Made by a program: the position numbers and the translations under genes. A stretch of 64,000 nt of DNA from Mugil cephalus. Its lineage: Eukaryota; Chordata; Actinopteri; Mugiliformes; Mugilidae. Within the stretch, counting starts at the first letter, position 1, and the number at the start of each line of letters is the position of its first letter. Below, in pieces: positions 1-10,801 of the stretch. The notes under the pieces are model-generated. The model was not told the DNA's origin and ran no database searches. It was given only the letters and a program-made list of their open reading frames with translations. The stretch is taken from the NCBI RefSeq assembly GCF_022458985.1, contig NC_061771.1, positions 27,706,001 to 27,770,000 on the forward strand, given 5' to 3'.

Positions 1-419
1 TTTATTTTATTCCTAACTACATTCTGCAGGTATTTACAGAGAAAATGTTTCATACTTCATTCAGTCTGATTTACAGAACATTTTACTCCTAAAAACACGG
101 TGAAAATTCATTTCTTTGGACTGTTGATAGTATTTTGTGATAAAAAGAGATACTGAAAATTCACTGTGTAAATACCTGGAAATCTAATATGTTAACAAAA
201 TAAAACTTTAACCATTATTGAGATTTCTTTTCTGGACAGTTGTGTGCATATGTGTGTAACTCCTCAGTTGCATATTTTAATATAAACTCATAGAAAAAAA
301 ATGATTGTATTTATGCAAATAATCAACTGGAGAAGTTAAAAATCGTACCCTGTTCAGTAAAAATGTAGTTTTCTAAAGAGAAAAACGAGTTTAAGTCGTA
401 ACAAAGCGAGGAGACTTAC

Positions 420-1195
420 GTCCTCCTCCAGCACGTCACACGCCAGGTGGATGCGCGACACGTCGGCCTGGTGGGGTTTGGCTTTCAGCTTCCTGGCTCG
501 GAGGCTCCACAGCTTCACGGTGGAGCTGTCGAAGCCGGCGGCCAGCAGCCGGCTGTCGGCCGACACCTCGGCCGTGTTCAGCATCTGCTCCGTGTGGTGG
601 AAGGCGTAAAAGCAGACGGTGGTGAGCGACGGCGGCCCCTCGCGGACTTTCTTGATGCAGTCCTGAAGGGCCTCCAGAGCCGCCTCGCTCTGCGGGATCC
701 CCGCAGGGACCTCCACCCCGTCCCCGCCCTCGGCCCCCCCGTCCACGCCCGCCCAGGAGGAGGACGAGGTGGAGGTGGAGGTGGAGTTCGGGGCGGTCGC
801 GGCGCCGCCGGCCGCCCCGTACAGCTGGTAGTCCGTGCGCCTCGAGGCCGTGACCTCCACCTGCAGGTGCGCGCTGAGCGCCCTGCAGAGGGCGCTGTTG
901 TCGTCGCTCTGCAGGTAACGCAGCAGGTAGCCGTAGGCCGGCTCCGTCAGGTGAACCACGTACTTGTGCTCCAGGAAAGCGCTCAGCTTGGGGTTGCCCG
1001 CGACGTCCTGAGCGCTGAGGACGTGGCGCAGCTGCTCTATGGTGGCGCGCTGCTCGCTGTCCTGGAGGAAGGCGCCGTGGAAACGACTGTAGAAACCATC
1101 CACCGCCCCCTTCAGGCCGCAGCGCACCATGTCCAGGTGGAGGTAGACGAAGAGCGGATAGAGGATGGAGCTCACCTCCTTCGCCCAGGATATTT
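420..1195 (-). CDS. taf5l: taf5l third coding exon (large)
   Basis: A 776-base exon from acceptor AAACAG to donor GTAAGT. It carries the TAF5 N-terminal domain, the low-complexity insert and the first WD40 repeat. It is notably GC-rich compared with the flanking introns. An overlapping antisense frame at 447-1205 is only a shadow of this composition. Confidence 0.9.
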
Positions 1196-3318
1196 CTGTT
1201 TCTAGTTGGGAGGGGAAGTGGAACATGTTGTCAGACAGAAACCAGAAAGGACCTTTATATGTAACAGCGCTGCTGAAAAGGACCGGCTTCCTACAGACGT
1301 TCCTACGTTCTTCTGCAAAAAAAAACATCACACAAGTCCTGAAAGTAGACGAAGAGAAGCCAATGAAACAACTGGAACTGGAATTATGTTGGTTCATTTA
1401 TTCTTCGTTCACTGGTAGAATTCAGAACTGAGTAGTTTGGCCTTGAAATTAATTCAATTCAGACTCAACAAACATGCACAAGCATTAGATTTCAGTTTAG
1501 TTTTTGTATTTTGTATTTGTGAGCAGGTCTGAAGTTGTTTTATGGAAAAAAGCTGAAAAAAAATTGATTTATGAAGATTTTATGGCAGTTTTTTTGTACA
1601 TTTTTGCCACGACGGGGCCAAACTTTTAATCTGACACTACATAAAAATAATGATGCAATCAAATCAGTTTTATTGCTATTTTATTTTATTTGACATATCC
1701 AAGACTCCGCATTACGACCAAAGCCTCATCGTCCCACTGTTTATTTTATGAAAAAGAATTCATTTTGTCTTTTTTTTTATAAAAAGCATTTAAAACTTTG
1801 TATTTCCAGACTGGCATTTAAAGGGTTAAAATCATGAAAACTCTTGACATTTTGGGAGTTTTGAGCAGGTTTGAAGTTTATGAAGGAGTATTAGGGCCGG
1901 CCAATTAAAAAAAAAGAAAAAAAGTCAGGCGTTAGGGCCTTTGTTGAGGTAATGTCTGCATCTGTCTGAGCTTCACACCGACCGGATCAAGCAACTTGAT
2001 CAATTGTTTCACTGTATCTTGCTTCACAACATGTCCTCTCTGGATTGTTCGCAGGTGCAACCACCGATGTCCCTGCGTCTGCCCAGTTCCAGCTATTTCA
2101 TTTTGTGTGAATGTGGCCTCCTCCTCCAAGTTTGTCCAAGTTTCCGACACAGTCTCTTCAGCGTCCTGATTTCGTCCTGAGTTCATGAGCTAAAAGAGCG
2201 AGAACTTCCTTATTACTGAAGCCAATTCTGAAATATGGCTTAATCAATCATTTGTAGAGGCAGCCACGGCCGTCGAGAGGAGGAGGGAATAAGGGTTAAA
2301 AGTGACACTATTATGAAATCATGGTCACAAAAGTCCATTAACTAAGGGACGGACGCACTAAAGGGAAGTCAAAGAACTAATGGCGACACTGAAGTTGCTT
2401 CACGCTGCCTGTGTCTGGACCAAGAAGTTGCATTCAAACGTGTGGCCAATATACTTCTTCTATTTTTTATCCTATTATTTTTATAGGAGCCAATTAGCGC
2501 TCATCACTTTAACGTAGGAACCAAGCTCTGCGTCTGCAGGTGACCGTGTTTAACTGGAAGACTTGTCTGTCTTGGGTTTTAATTCAGAAAACAAGGAGCA
2601 TCTGAGTGGCTTAAAGTTTTTTTTTTTATCTTATTATTTATCTTTTACACCGTCCACTCTTTATGCTTGTTATTTTTCTGTCCTTATCTATGCTGCTTAA
2701 AACTGCAACATCCCCACTGTGAGACAAATAAATGTTTTCTAATTATCTACTTTGAGGACTTGCATGAAAATCTTCTGATGTTTTGAGTCAATTTTATGCA
2801 GAATCTTCTGGAGCGTGTAAAAAAAAAAAAAACCTTTTAAGCGTCACTGTGAATGCATAAAGACTTTGTGGAGGTGGACGTCGTACCCGAGAGGAAGGAG
2901 CGCAGCCTGGAGTACTGGGTCTCGTACTGCAGAGGGTCCGACTGACAGGGCGCCGCAGAGACGACGTTGGTGCAGCCCGACTCCGTCTGAACTGCTCGGG
3001 GAGAGTCAGAGGAAATGAAGGGTAAAAATATGAACATGTGAGATAAAGCAAAACATTATTTAGCAGCGGAACAACCTCAGTGTTAAATATGTCATGAATA
3101 GAGGTGTGGTTGAAGTACAAGCAGCATTTTAATGTCCAGTGTTTGCACGCGGTATTTTATTTTTTTAACTTCTTGCCTGTGAGGCTGGCCGCCATCTCCT
3201 CGGCCGACTGGAACAGCTTGGCTCCTTTCAGGGAGGCGTCGGTGTCCACATACTGCCTCCTCTTCAGGTACTGAGCCACGGCGTACTGGATCTGATCGTT
3301 GCGAACCCGCTTCATGAC
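420..3318 (-). CDS. taf5l: taf5l, 5' coding exons (partial gene)
   Basis: TAF5L (PAF65-beta) is a nuclear scaffold subunit of the SAGA/PCAF histone acetyltransferase complexes. Three coding exons are readable on the minus strand: 3318-3177 (ATG at 3315, starts MKRVRNDQIQ), 2991-2887 and 1195-420. Phases join cleanly (1 into 2, 1 into 2, ending in phase 0 at a GTAAGT donor). Together they give the LisH-like N-terminus (YLKRRQYVDTD), the motif SGCTNVVSAAPCQ, the TAF5 N-terminal helical domain (LYPLFVYLHLDMV, FYSRFHG, RYLQSDDNSALC) and the first WD40 repeat (LLAAGFDSSTVKLWSLR), stopping at CDVLEED. From memory, these motifs match vertebrate TAF5L much better than TAF5. The remaining WD40 repeats would lie left of position 1. 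The insert around residues encoded near 720-830 (GGAEGGDGVE, STSTSTSSSS) is low-complexity and GC-rich. An AG just before the ATG (3320-3319) suggests a spliced 5' leader. Confidence 0.93.
1932..2186 (-). pseudogene. Integrase-like transposon fragment in taf5l intron
   Basis: The reading frame has the pattern RWLHLRTIQRGHVVKQDTV followed by KLLDPVGVKLR. It resembles the region just N-terminal to the integrase core of a teleost repeat protein (Ginger-like integrases), recalled from memory. It lies in the intron between the second and third taf5l exons, is only 84 codons long and has no catalytic core. I read it as a relic, not a gene. Confidence 0.45.
2887..2991 (-). CDS. taf5l: taf5l second coding exon
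   Basis: A 105-base exon encoding VQTESGCTNVVSAAPCQ through YSRLRSFLS. The acceptor is CGAGCAG and the donor is GTACGA. Entry and exit phases match the flanking exons. Confidence 0.85.
3177..3318 (-). CDS. taf5l: taf5l first coding exon
   Basis: The exon begins after a CAG acceptor three bases before the ATG and ends in ACAG followed by GCAAGA. This is a GC donor; no usable GT donor lies nearby, and the GC site restores the expected joint (G+TT, Val) to the next exon. It encodes MKRVRNDQIQYAVAQYLK and AEEMAASLTG. The intron to the next exon is about 185 bases. Confidence 0.85.
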
Positions 3319-3439
3319 CTGACGGGCACAACGCAAGAGTTTATCGTCACGTCCACAGTGTGGAAACCTGTTTCTTTTGCCATCCACACCTATGAATACC
3401 TACTAATGTAAAACATCTATAAAATATAAAAAGATACAA

Positions 3440-3800
3440 AATTATAAAAATAGTGCAAATATCAATTAGTCTAACTAACTTCACGATAGGTATCACGATA
3501 CTTGAGTCATGATGTGATACATTATTGTGATACTATAACATTGCAATATTACTACAACATAGTTCACTGATAAATTTAAATGCAGCTTAAAATGCAAGTT
3601 GCATATATGTAGATACGATGACAGTGATTATTCATTGGACAAAATAAAACAATATTAATCCACTCATTCAAGGTCCAAAACATGACTTATCATTTAAAAC
3701 CGATATTAAGACGCTGAAAATCGATATTATATCGGAAGAAAAAGTTTTGGGTTGTATTGCCATATTGATATTTTTCCTGCCCTTAAGTCGAACCAATGAA
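3440..3800. repeat. AT-rich dispersed repeat with GATA/ATCG-type palindromic motifs
   Basis: The stretch is rich in short motifs such as TATCACGATAC, ATCGATATTATATCGG and CATATTGATATT. These resemble ends of a common fish hAT-type non-autonomous element. No coding potential. The family name is a guess. Confidence 0.3.
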
Positions 3801-3899
3801 CTGAGCTGTGAACGGTGCATTGATTGACACGAGAAGTCCATGACTGTAGACGCCTGTCAGCTGTTTAGGAGTCCAGTGGCAGTGTGGGAAAAGTGAAAC

Positions 3900-4480
3900 T
3901 TCTTCAGTCTCCAGGTCCATGAAGACATGTCACCCTCCCGTCCCTCCGGTCTGAGTTTAGGAGTATGAACAGTCTGTGTTGGGGGTGAGTGGGGTCCTCA
4001 GCGATGAATCCCACGCTGGTAGATGCTCTTCAAAGAGGGCAGAGGACGTCTGGTGTCTTCACCACTGTCTGGTGGCAGGTGTTTTCGGTCCACAGCCGTA
4101 CGGTGATGCAGCTGGTTGAGATGCCCGGAACGACGCAGCTAAAGAAGGATCTCAGGTGATATACCGGACGTCCGGAGCATCCTCAGGAATCTAAGCCACC
4201 GTTGAGCCTTCTTATCCAGCTGTGTGGTGTTCAGTGTCCAGGCGAGGTCTTCGGTGATGTGGACCCCCGGTTACTTTAAGCTTTAAGCTCCTAGATAAAC
4301 AGTGGCAGATGAGGACTCCTCTCCTTCCATGCCACACCAGACCAGACCAGACCAGACCTGGCCACCTCCCTCCTGGTAGATGCCCCCCATCACCGCGGTG
4401 GAGTCTGCAAACTTGAGCATGGTGTTGCCGTTGTACAACCCATTCCCATAATTTACTTGTTCTTCTTTGCACTGAAACAA
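3900..4480 (-). pseudogene. Non-LTR retrotransposon (LINE) reverse-transcriptase relic
   Basis: On the minus strand one frame reads TMLKFADSTAVMGGI, a decayed version of the LKFADDTTVxG signature around the reverse-transcriptase catalytic box (FADD to FADS). The neighbouring stretch to about 3900 is compatible with the LINE 3' part. Frameshifts are present, so it cannot be functional. Confidence 0.5.
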
Positions 4481-4575
4481 ATGGAAAACGTCTGCAGTTG
4501 TCGATGCTTATAGGTTATTATGCTGCTGTGTTACTGGTCCGGTCCACTTAAGATCAATTGGGCTGTAACATAAAG

Positions 4576-4596
4576 CCCCCCCCCCCCCCCCCCCCC
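4576..4596. repeat. Poly-C tract (21 C)
   Basis: Uninterrupted run of 21 C between AAAG and AAACCCC. Length is likely uncertain in sequencing and polymorphic. Confidence 0.9.
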
Positions 4597-4929
4597 AAAC
4601 CCCTCCAAACTAAAACGAGTTTGACACCCCTGGTGTAGAGGATGAGGCTGAGGACACAACCCTGTGGGGAGAAAATGTTAGTGGAGACACTTGCATGTCA
4701 TTTATTCTCGTCCTAATCTTCGGACAAACAAATAAAAGTTTTTTTTTTTGTTTTTTATTTTTTTAAATTGCTGGTTACAACTTGTAAAGTTGCATTTCTG
4801 TCACTGCAAAGACAAAACCAACTCTCCTGAGCACAGCATCCTCCCTAAGCTAGCAAAATACAGCTAGTTTGCTTAAACAAACAAACAAAAAAAACACAAT
4901 GATGTCTTTTTAATTGTTAATGCCAGCTA

Positions 4930-5230
4930 CTGTTTAAGTTTAAAACACCTAAAGTGGCGGATGAATCCAGTCCTGAAGCTGTCAGGTGCGCACATTTAGA
5001 GGATGCAAGCGCCGAGCTAACCGGCTAACTTAGCGACCTGCTAGCAACGGGCGCTGGCGGCTTCAAAAAACCTTTAGCGGAACTGATTCACTCACTGCTG
5101 CATATCGTTGTTGTTTTTCCTCTTCGGGCAATTTGAATCCAGTTGCTGGTCAAATTTCAAACGCAGCTCCCAGCTTAGCCCCCATCTAACCACGCTAGGC
5201 TAACGAGGCTAACGACTCGCCGCTCTCTAG
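4930..5230 (-). promoter_or_regulatory. Possible upstream region or promoter of taf5l
   Basis: This stretch is less AT-rich than its surroundings and carries CpGs (GCAAGCGCCGAGC, AACGGGCGCTGGCGG). taf5l needs an upstream leader exon because its start codon sits just after a splice acceptor. Distance and composition make this a candidate. No clear donor or initiator was found, so this is a weak inference. Confidence 0.2.
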
Positions 5231-5720
5231 TGGTGGGCGGATCGATCCCAATATCGACACCAACGCACATATCGATACTAGTGATAGCAACGTAATCAGA
5301 TCGATACTTAAGTTTCAGTTTCTCTCTTGTACGACTTAAGTGATAATTTTGTAGTTTTAGTTTAGTCTTAGACTTGTATTGTAGTCTATGAACACTGCCT
5401 GAAAAATAATTTATTTCCATTGGTAAATTCGTGTGGTAATTTCGTGTTTTTTATTGTCAGCACAATTATTGTTACAAGAAAGTATTTTCTATTATGAATT
5501 TTGCCCAAATTCTGCACTTTATTGTAACTGGTTAATAATTCAAAAGGCAACAAACACAAACACACTTAAATGTCATGGGAATTAATTCAGATTGATTGAT
5601 ATTGACGGTGCATCCGCCTTAATTATGTGAAGAAGAAAAAAAAGAATCGGTATCGGCGATACTTTCACTGTATTTTCTTGGTATCGTATTGATACCAAAT
5701 ATAGCCATGCTTATGGTTAT
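5228..5720. repeat. Probable non-autonomous DNA transposon with ATCGAT-rich ends
   Basis: The left end shows GGATCGATCCCAATATCGA and the right end shows GGTATCGGCGATACTTTC and GGTATCGTATTGATACC. They look like diverged inverted ends of one element of about 0.5 kb. No ORF. Confidence 0.3.
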
Positions 5721-6500
5721 CGTTGATCGGCTATTTCTGCCTGACTCCTCTTGACAGTAGCACAAGGCTAAACTGACAGATGGCAGATTTCTGGATCGTT
5801 TCTTTCCGTTCAAAATCCAACAAAATCAAACCAAAATATCACATTCACATACATACAAATAACGTGAGAATAGTAGAATATTTTATAAAAGTACTTGTTG
5901 TTAGATTTAGACTAAAAATACGTGTAACCACATGTAAAAACAAAGAAAGAAATATGATTAAAATACAATAAAATAGTTTGAGGAAGAAATGTACATAATT
6001 AGCCCACGAAAAACAAATAGAGACATAAGTAAATATATATTATATAGGATTAATAAGAATTTATAATGTGCAATAATATTAATTAACAATAATAACAGAG
6101 TTATCCGTTACTGGAAGGTGTGTTGTTGTACAGCCGCACTGAGAACATTGAGAGTTATATAAAATAATTAAAAATCAAATATATAAATAAATAAACTGAA
6201 TTGTGTGCGTTGAATATTATTCTGTAGGAAAAGAAGCTAAATTTCGAGGGGAAAAAAGGTAATATAGAATAGAAACTTTAAATATCTGAATGACTCCAAT
6301 GCTTTGATAAATAACTTTGATTACCTAATTTCCCTTCAGGGATGAATAAAGTAATCTGTCTCTCTGTCTATCTAACGCATAATTCTTTGCTAAGCAAATT
6401 ATTTTTGAAAGGTTGACACTCAACGTTTGAAGCTTAATTTTTTTTTTTTTTTTTTTTAATCTTGTAAGTAGGAAGTTGTTTTTTAAGGTTTGTGTGTTTT
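5721..6500. other. AT-rich intergenic stretch
   Basis: No gene, RNA or clear repeat boundary seen. There is a short poly-T run near 6440. Confidence 0.4.
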
Positions 6501-6519
6501 TCAAAGCTGTGTGGTCACT

Positions 6520-6780
6520 GTGTGGTCAAATAAAAGTAATAAGAACACAGCAAAGATCAGTGTAAAATGTAAAAAATAATGTATTGCATCCATTAAAAAC
6601 AAACATCTTTTGTAATTTCACATACAAAAAATGTCCAAGAGGTATCATCTACAAATAAAAGAGGCATTTTAAAAACACTGACATCCATGTTTTTGAGTTT
6701 TCAAAAAAAGCAACACTCAAGCCTTCTTTACCACTTAGTTCAGCATGATATTCCCAGACATGTCTCTCCTCTTGATGATA
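6520..6780 (-). pseudogene. Decayed 3' end of a FIIND-CARD gene copy
   Basis: On the minus strand, 6775-6718 matches the end of the UPA exon of the complete genes, down to its splice donor (EERHVWEYHAELSG, then GTAAAG). Immediately beyond it, 6700-6520 matches the 3' untranslated region of paralog B (around 38.86-38.58 kb; shared strings such as CATGTTTTTGAGTTTTCAAAA and AAGTAATAAGAACAC). The Ser/Thr linker exons and the CARD exon are missing between them. The copy has therefore lost its effector domain by deletion. Confidence 0.7.
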
Positions 6781-6828
6781 CAATATGATAATATGCCTAT
6801 TATAAGTGTGCATGTAAAAACTAGTGAC

Positions 6829-7388
6829 CATATGTTTCTCAGTCTTTGTCATCAAATAAACGCAGGCCTTACCAGTTATGTGTGCGGTTGTCTATTAATT
6901 GAGGTTTCTGAAATCCTGACATGAGAAAAAAAACAAAAAACAAACTGAACCCACACTGGAATACTGCTAATTCTGCAACCCGCAGCACGCCATAAGAAAA
7001 GAAAAATGAAACCCTATGATCTGACTGGAAAAACCTCAGGTGATGAGGCTACTTGTGCTTCTTCATAAACTTGTGGCAGCGTGTTTTTCCCGTGACCATG
7101 TGGTCAACAGCGTTTCACATTGTTTCAAAACAATGTTAGGTGTGAGAGGGTTCGACATTACACATTAAGGCTAAATGATTCTAATGTATTCAGACACAAC
7201 TGGGTGGGTGACAGCTGTGAAACAGAATACTGGACATAGCAACAGTTTAATATTTATAACGTTACCACTGCAAAACAATTGAGAAATATTAATAACAACA
7301 ATAATAGATGATCAAAACACACGTATGTTGTCATCATTATCCTAGCATCTCCGCTAATGACAGAGCTAAGACAACAACAACACTTAGC
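6829..7388. repeat. Tandem duplication unit, left copy
   Basis: Nearly the same sequence as 8380-8925 (shared runs such as CATATGTTTCTCAGTCTTTG, GTTATGTGTGCGGTTGTCTA and AACCCGCAGCACGCCATAAG). The spacing is about 1.55 kb. The unit lies within the decayed minus-strand gene copies. Confidence 0.85.
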
Positions 7389-7645
7389 TTCACAATCAAA
7401 CAGGTAATGTTCTATAAAGAACCTGTCAAGTTTGGAGGTTGGAGTTGCGGACTGTCTTTGTGCAGTGTGTGCACGTCTCCCAAACAGAATTTGAGCTGGA
7501 AGTGACACTGTGTTAAATCCATTTCCAATGCTCACTAAGATGGCGTGAGTCAGGATACCGAGCTTCGCCCAAGTGGCAACTTCCAGGTCTGAGCGATGAA
7601 GTCCATCAGGAACTGCAAAAGGGAGCAAATTATTCTCTAACTCAT
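7389..7645. repeat. Dispersed repeat inserted in the left duplication unit
   Basis: The two tandem copies diverge abruptly after CAACAACACTTA. The left copy then carries this segment (GGAGTTGCGGACTGTC, CACTAAGATGGCGTGAGTCA), which the right copy lacks. It resembles a teleost repeat known to me only by its sequence. The minus-strand frame at 7254-7649 crosses the boundary and is not a gene. Confidence 0.5.
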
Positions 7646-7847
7646 TCATTTATTCTTTATTAACGTTCAAAATTCTGCATAATTAAGGGCGTTCCTGCTT
7701 TGAGTGACAGGTGACATATGGTCGCTGCCAGAGGCCGCTAGCTGCTAGCTTTGGCCTCTCTGCTAGTCCTCGTCTGAGGTAATGACAACATTTTGGCTGA
7801 GTTTGATAATTTTAAATAAACAAAACAGCAGTAAAACTTAGTGAAAC

Positions 7848-8221
7848 AGTGGACAAATTAGGAACAGACGTTATATTCACTGAAAAACTGCAGTCTTCTA
7901 TCTAATCTTCACCCTTCATAAATTCATGTCGTGTGCCACTTTTGGCCCAGAGACCTTAGGTTTGACACCTGTGCTTTAAATCTTTTCTCCGTTGTGGCTT
8001 CATCACGTCTGATCAAAGCTAGCGTTCCAAGCGGAAAAAATTAATGATTAATGAAAGAAATCCCAAAACGTTTGTATTTTTGCCGGTTTCAATACAAGAC
8101 TTTTATTAAATTATTATTAATTATGTCTGTTTATACTAAAGTGTTTCCTCTTACCAGACAGCAAACGCTACACCTTCTCACGCCATGATGGACACTCAGC
8201 CAGCAGACATACAAGGAAGTG

Positions 8222-8225
<4 letters not shown>
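7848..8225 (-). pseudogene. Decayed 5' end (leader exon and intron 1), copy 1
   Basis: On the minus strand the leader exon ends at a donor after 8155 (GTCTG then GTAAGAGG). Intron-1 sequence follows (ACTTTAGTATAAACA, TAATAATTTAATAAAAGTC, TGTATTGAAACCGGCA, GATGAAGCCACAAC). The same order is found in paralog A at 10.80-11.48 kb. No start-codon exon follows. Confidence 0.6.

Positions 8226-8226
<1 letters not shown>

Positions 8227-8268
<42 letters not shown>
8227..8268. repeat. (TG)n microsatellite
   Basis: Perfect TG dinucleotide run of about 21 units directly upstream (minus-strand sense) of the decayed leader exon. Confidence 0.95.
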
Positions 8269-8270
<2 letters not shown>

Positions 8271-8379
8271 ATCAGTTGTGTTTTCAGGTCCTCACAATGT
8301 TAAATACCCACTCGAATAATATAATAATCAAGAAATATGATAATACACATATTATAAGTGTGCATGTAAACACTAGTGA

Positions 8380-8925
8380 CCATATGTTTCTCAGTCTTTG
8401 TCCTCAAATAAACGCAGGCCTTAACAGTTATGTGTGCGGTTGTCTACTAATTGAGGTTTCTGAAATCCTGACATGAGAAAAAACACACTGAACCCACACT
8501 GGAATACTGCTAATTCTGCAACCCGCAGCACGCCATAAGAAAAGAAAAAATGAAACCCTATGATCTGACTGGAAAAACCTCAGGTGATGGCTATGTCTCT
8601 TCATAACTTGTGCAGCGGTTTTCCTGTGACCATGTGGTCAACAGCGTTGCACATTGTTTCAAAACAATGTTAGGTGTGAGAGGGTTCGACATTACACATT
8701 AAGGCTAAATGATTCTAATCTATTCAGACACAACTGGGTGGGTGACAGCTGTGAAACAGAATACTGGATATAGCAACAGTTTAATATTTATAACGTTACC
8801 ACTGCAAAACAATCGAGAAATAATAATAACGGCAATAATAGATGATCAAAACACACGTATGTTGTTATCATTATCCTAGCATCTCCGCTAATGACAGAGC
8901 TCAGACAACAACAACACTTACCTTT
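8380..8925. repeat. Tandem duplication unit, right copy
   Basis: Partner of 6829-7388. After CACTTACC it continues into unrelated sequence, without the inserted repeat of the left copy. Confidence 0.85.
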
Positions 8926-9599
8926 AACCTTTAATTTTAAACAAAAGAAAAAGGTTGTCTGATTTGTTGAACCTCCTAGAAGAACACCCATTAAGTCAAT
9001 TTGGAAGTGAAGTTATTTATATAGTTGGTGTTGGTAAGTTAACTATCTAATTAGCCTAATGAATTAGCCTGAGGCTAGCCTTCCAGCGAGGCTCCGGTTT
9101 GTTAGTCAGGCTAATGGGAAAGAATGTAAGTAATACGGCAGACAGTATGAATCCAGACATAACGTTAGTCTAGATGTTGAAGCATATGTTAGTAGTTTAA
9201 GTTAGACGGTAATATACATTAAGATCGAGGAACCAAAATATGAATTAACATATAATATTCTGTACACATTCTGTGCATGTAACACATACATTATTTTACA
9301 TGTCTATTTGTCTGTGTAAAGTTTTCCTTCAGGTGATCCAGATGTTCTACATGAGATGAAGATTGGACTATCAGGACTTCTCATCTTGGCAGAGAACACT
9401 TTGAAAGTCATCACTCCATCACCGATTCCTTATTATAGTCCAGATATGTTAACTGTAGTGTTGATGTTTTGATGATTTGAAGGACATGTAAATTATGAGA
9501 ATGTTTACATTTGATAAACTATACCTTTAGAAAATGTTAGCGCACTTTGTTCTCTTTGCTGTCTGCTGCTCAGTCCTGGGTCCCAATGTTGTGTACTGT

Positions 9600-9905
9600 T
9601 CGCTTTTCTTAGTAAAACAGTGGACAAATAGCAAGTCACATTCGCTGAAAATCTGCCGTCTTCTATGTAATCTTCACACTTAAAAATTCGTAAATCCATG
9701 CTGTGGGCCACATTTGGTATGTGGTCCATAGGTTTGACACCTGACACCTATTTTCTCTGTTGTGGCTTCATCACGTCTGATCAAAACCAGTGTTTCAAGT
9801 GGAAAAAAATATCATAATAAAACTTAGTTTCCTCTTACTGGATAGCGAACCGCTGCACTTTCTTATGTCAAAATGGGCACCCAGTCAGCAGATATTATGA
9901 GGAAG
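9600..9905 (-). pseudogene. Decayed 5' end (leader exon and intron 1), copy 2
   Basis: On the minus strand it reads GGTTCGCTATCCA then GTAAGAGG (donor after 9839), followed by a shorter intron-1 relic. It parallels 7848-8225 and the leader exons of both complete genes. Confidence 0.6.
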
Positions 9906-9907
9906 TG

Positions 9908-9917
9908 GTGGGTGTGT

Positions 9918-9959
<42 letters not shown>

Positions 9960-9972
9960 ATGTGTGTGTGTG
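9908..9972. repeat. (TG)n microsatellite, interrupted
   Basis: TG run with interruptions (TATG, CATG), in the same position relative to the decayed leader exon as the run at 8227-8268. Confidence 0.95.
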
Positions 9973-10701
9973 CGCTATTTTCTGTACAATCTTCAAATTT
10001 AAAATATCTGACACATCTATTTTATAGTATCTATTTGAATATTAGGTTGCTTAAAATGCTTACACTGACACCTGAATGGTTGTTAACAATAATAATAACA
10101 ATAACAACAATAATAATAATAATAACCCTGTGTTGGATGTCAACACTGTGAGAAATTAATGTGTTTTACAGCATTCCCATGGTTTGAACAATAAAAAGAC
10201 GCAGCAAGAACATTGTCTCAATTATAGCTGACTGGGGCAACATAATATATATGGGTCCAATTAAATCAAATTAAAAATAAGTCAGCGAGTCCGTGAATGG
10301 GCACTTAATGCAGCACTGATGCTGACTTATGGTAAGAGAATTAACCAGTGCTGTCAAATCAAATAGGAGAAATGTCATCGGAATATCCTAAATCCTAAAA
10401 ACAAACAAACAAACAAACAAAGTTCCGATCTTTCTCTGGAATGAGCACGAAAAGTATCAACGTTGATTGTCACAACTGTATGAAGTTTGTGATTATTGCA
10501 GTCTGATGATTTGGTCACATCCGATCACAGGACGTTTGTTTGGTTTTTGGCAATGTCACATGAAAGGTGGTAAGTGCTGTTCCGTTTTTATTGATAGGAT
10601 GTGATGCTCACGTCCTGACGCTTAATTACTTACGGGTGACGTAACGTAAATCAGGATGAGGGTTCAGGGTTCGAGTCATTAGGGATCGGATTGGAAGTGG
10701 G

Positions 10702-10801
10702 CATATATATCCCTGGCAACTTCTACATGAGCCCATAACTACTTTCCTTATTGAGGAGCTGGCATCGGTGCGTAACGAGGTGGGTAAAGGTTCGCTCTCT
10801 G
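10702..10801 (+). promoter_or_regulatory. Candidate promoter (TATA) and 5' leader exon of paralog A
   Basis: CATATATAT at 10702-10710 is a plausible TATA box, which would place the start near 10735. The leader would end at 10801 (TTCGCTCTCTG, then the donor GTAAGA). The same leader end and donor occur in paralog B (minus strand, donor after 61587) and in the two decayed copies at 8155 and 9839. That repetition supports a real exon. Intron 1 then runs to the acceptor at 12164. The transcription start is inferred from spacing only. Confidence 0.45.

Noticed and set aside
447-1205. 252-codon plus-strand frame over the taf5l exon
   Set aside because: It is antisense to a well-supported exon, composed of Arg/Gly/Val-rich low-complexity sequence from GC bias, and has no domain.
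7254-7649. 131-codon minus-strand frame
   Set aside because: It spans a repeat-insertion boundary and is not maintained in the duplicate copy at 8.8-8.9 kb.
10660-10680. Possible tRNA B box (GGGTTCGAGTC)
   Set aside because: No matching A box, cloverleaf or acceptor stem could be built around it.
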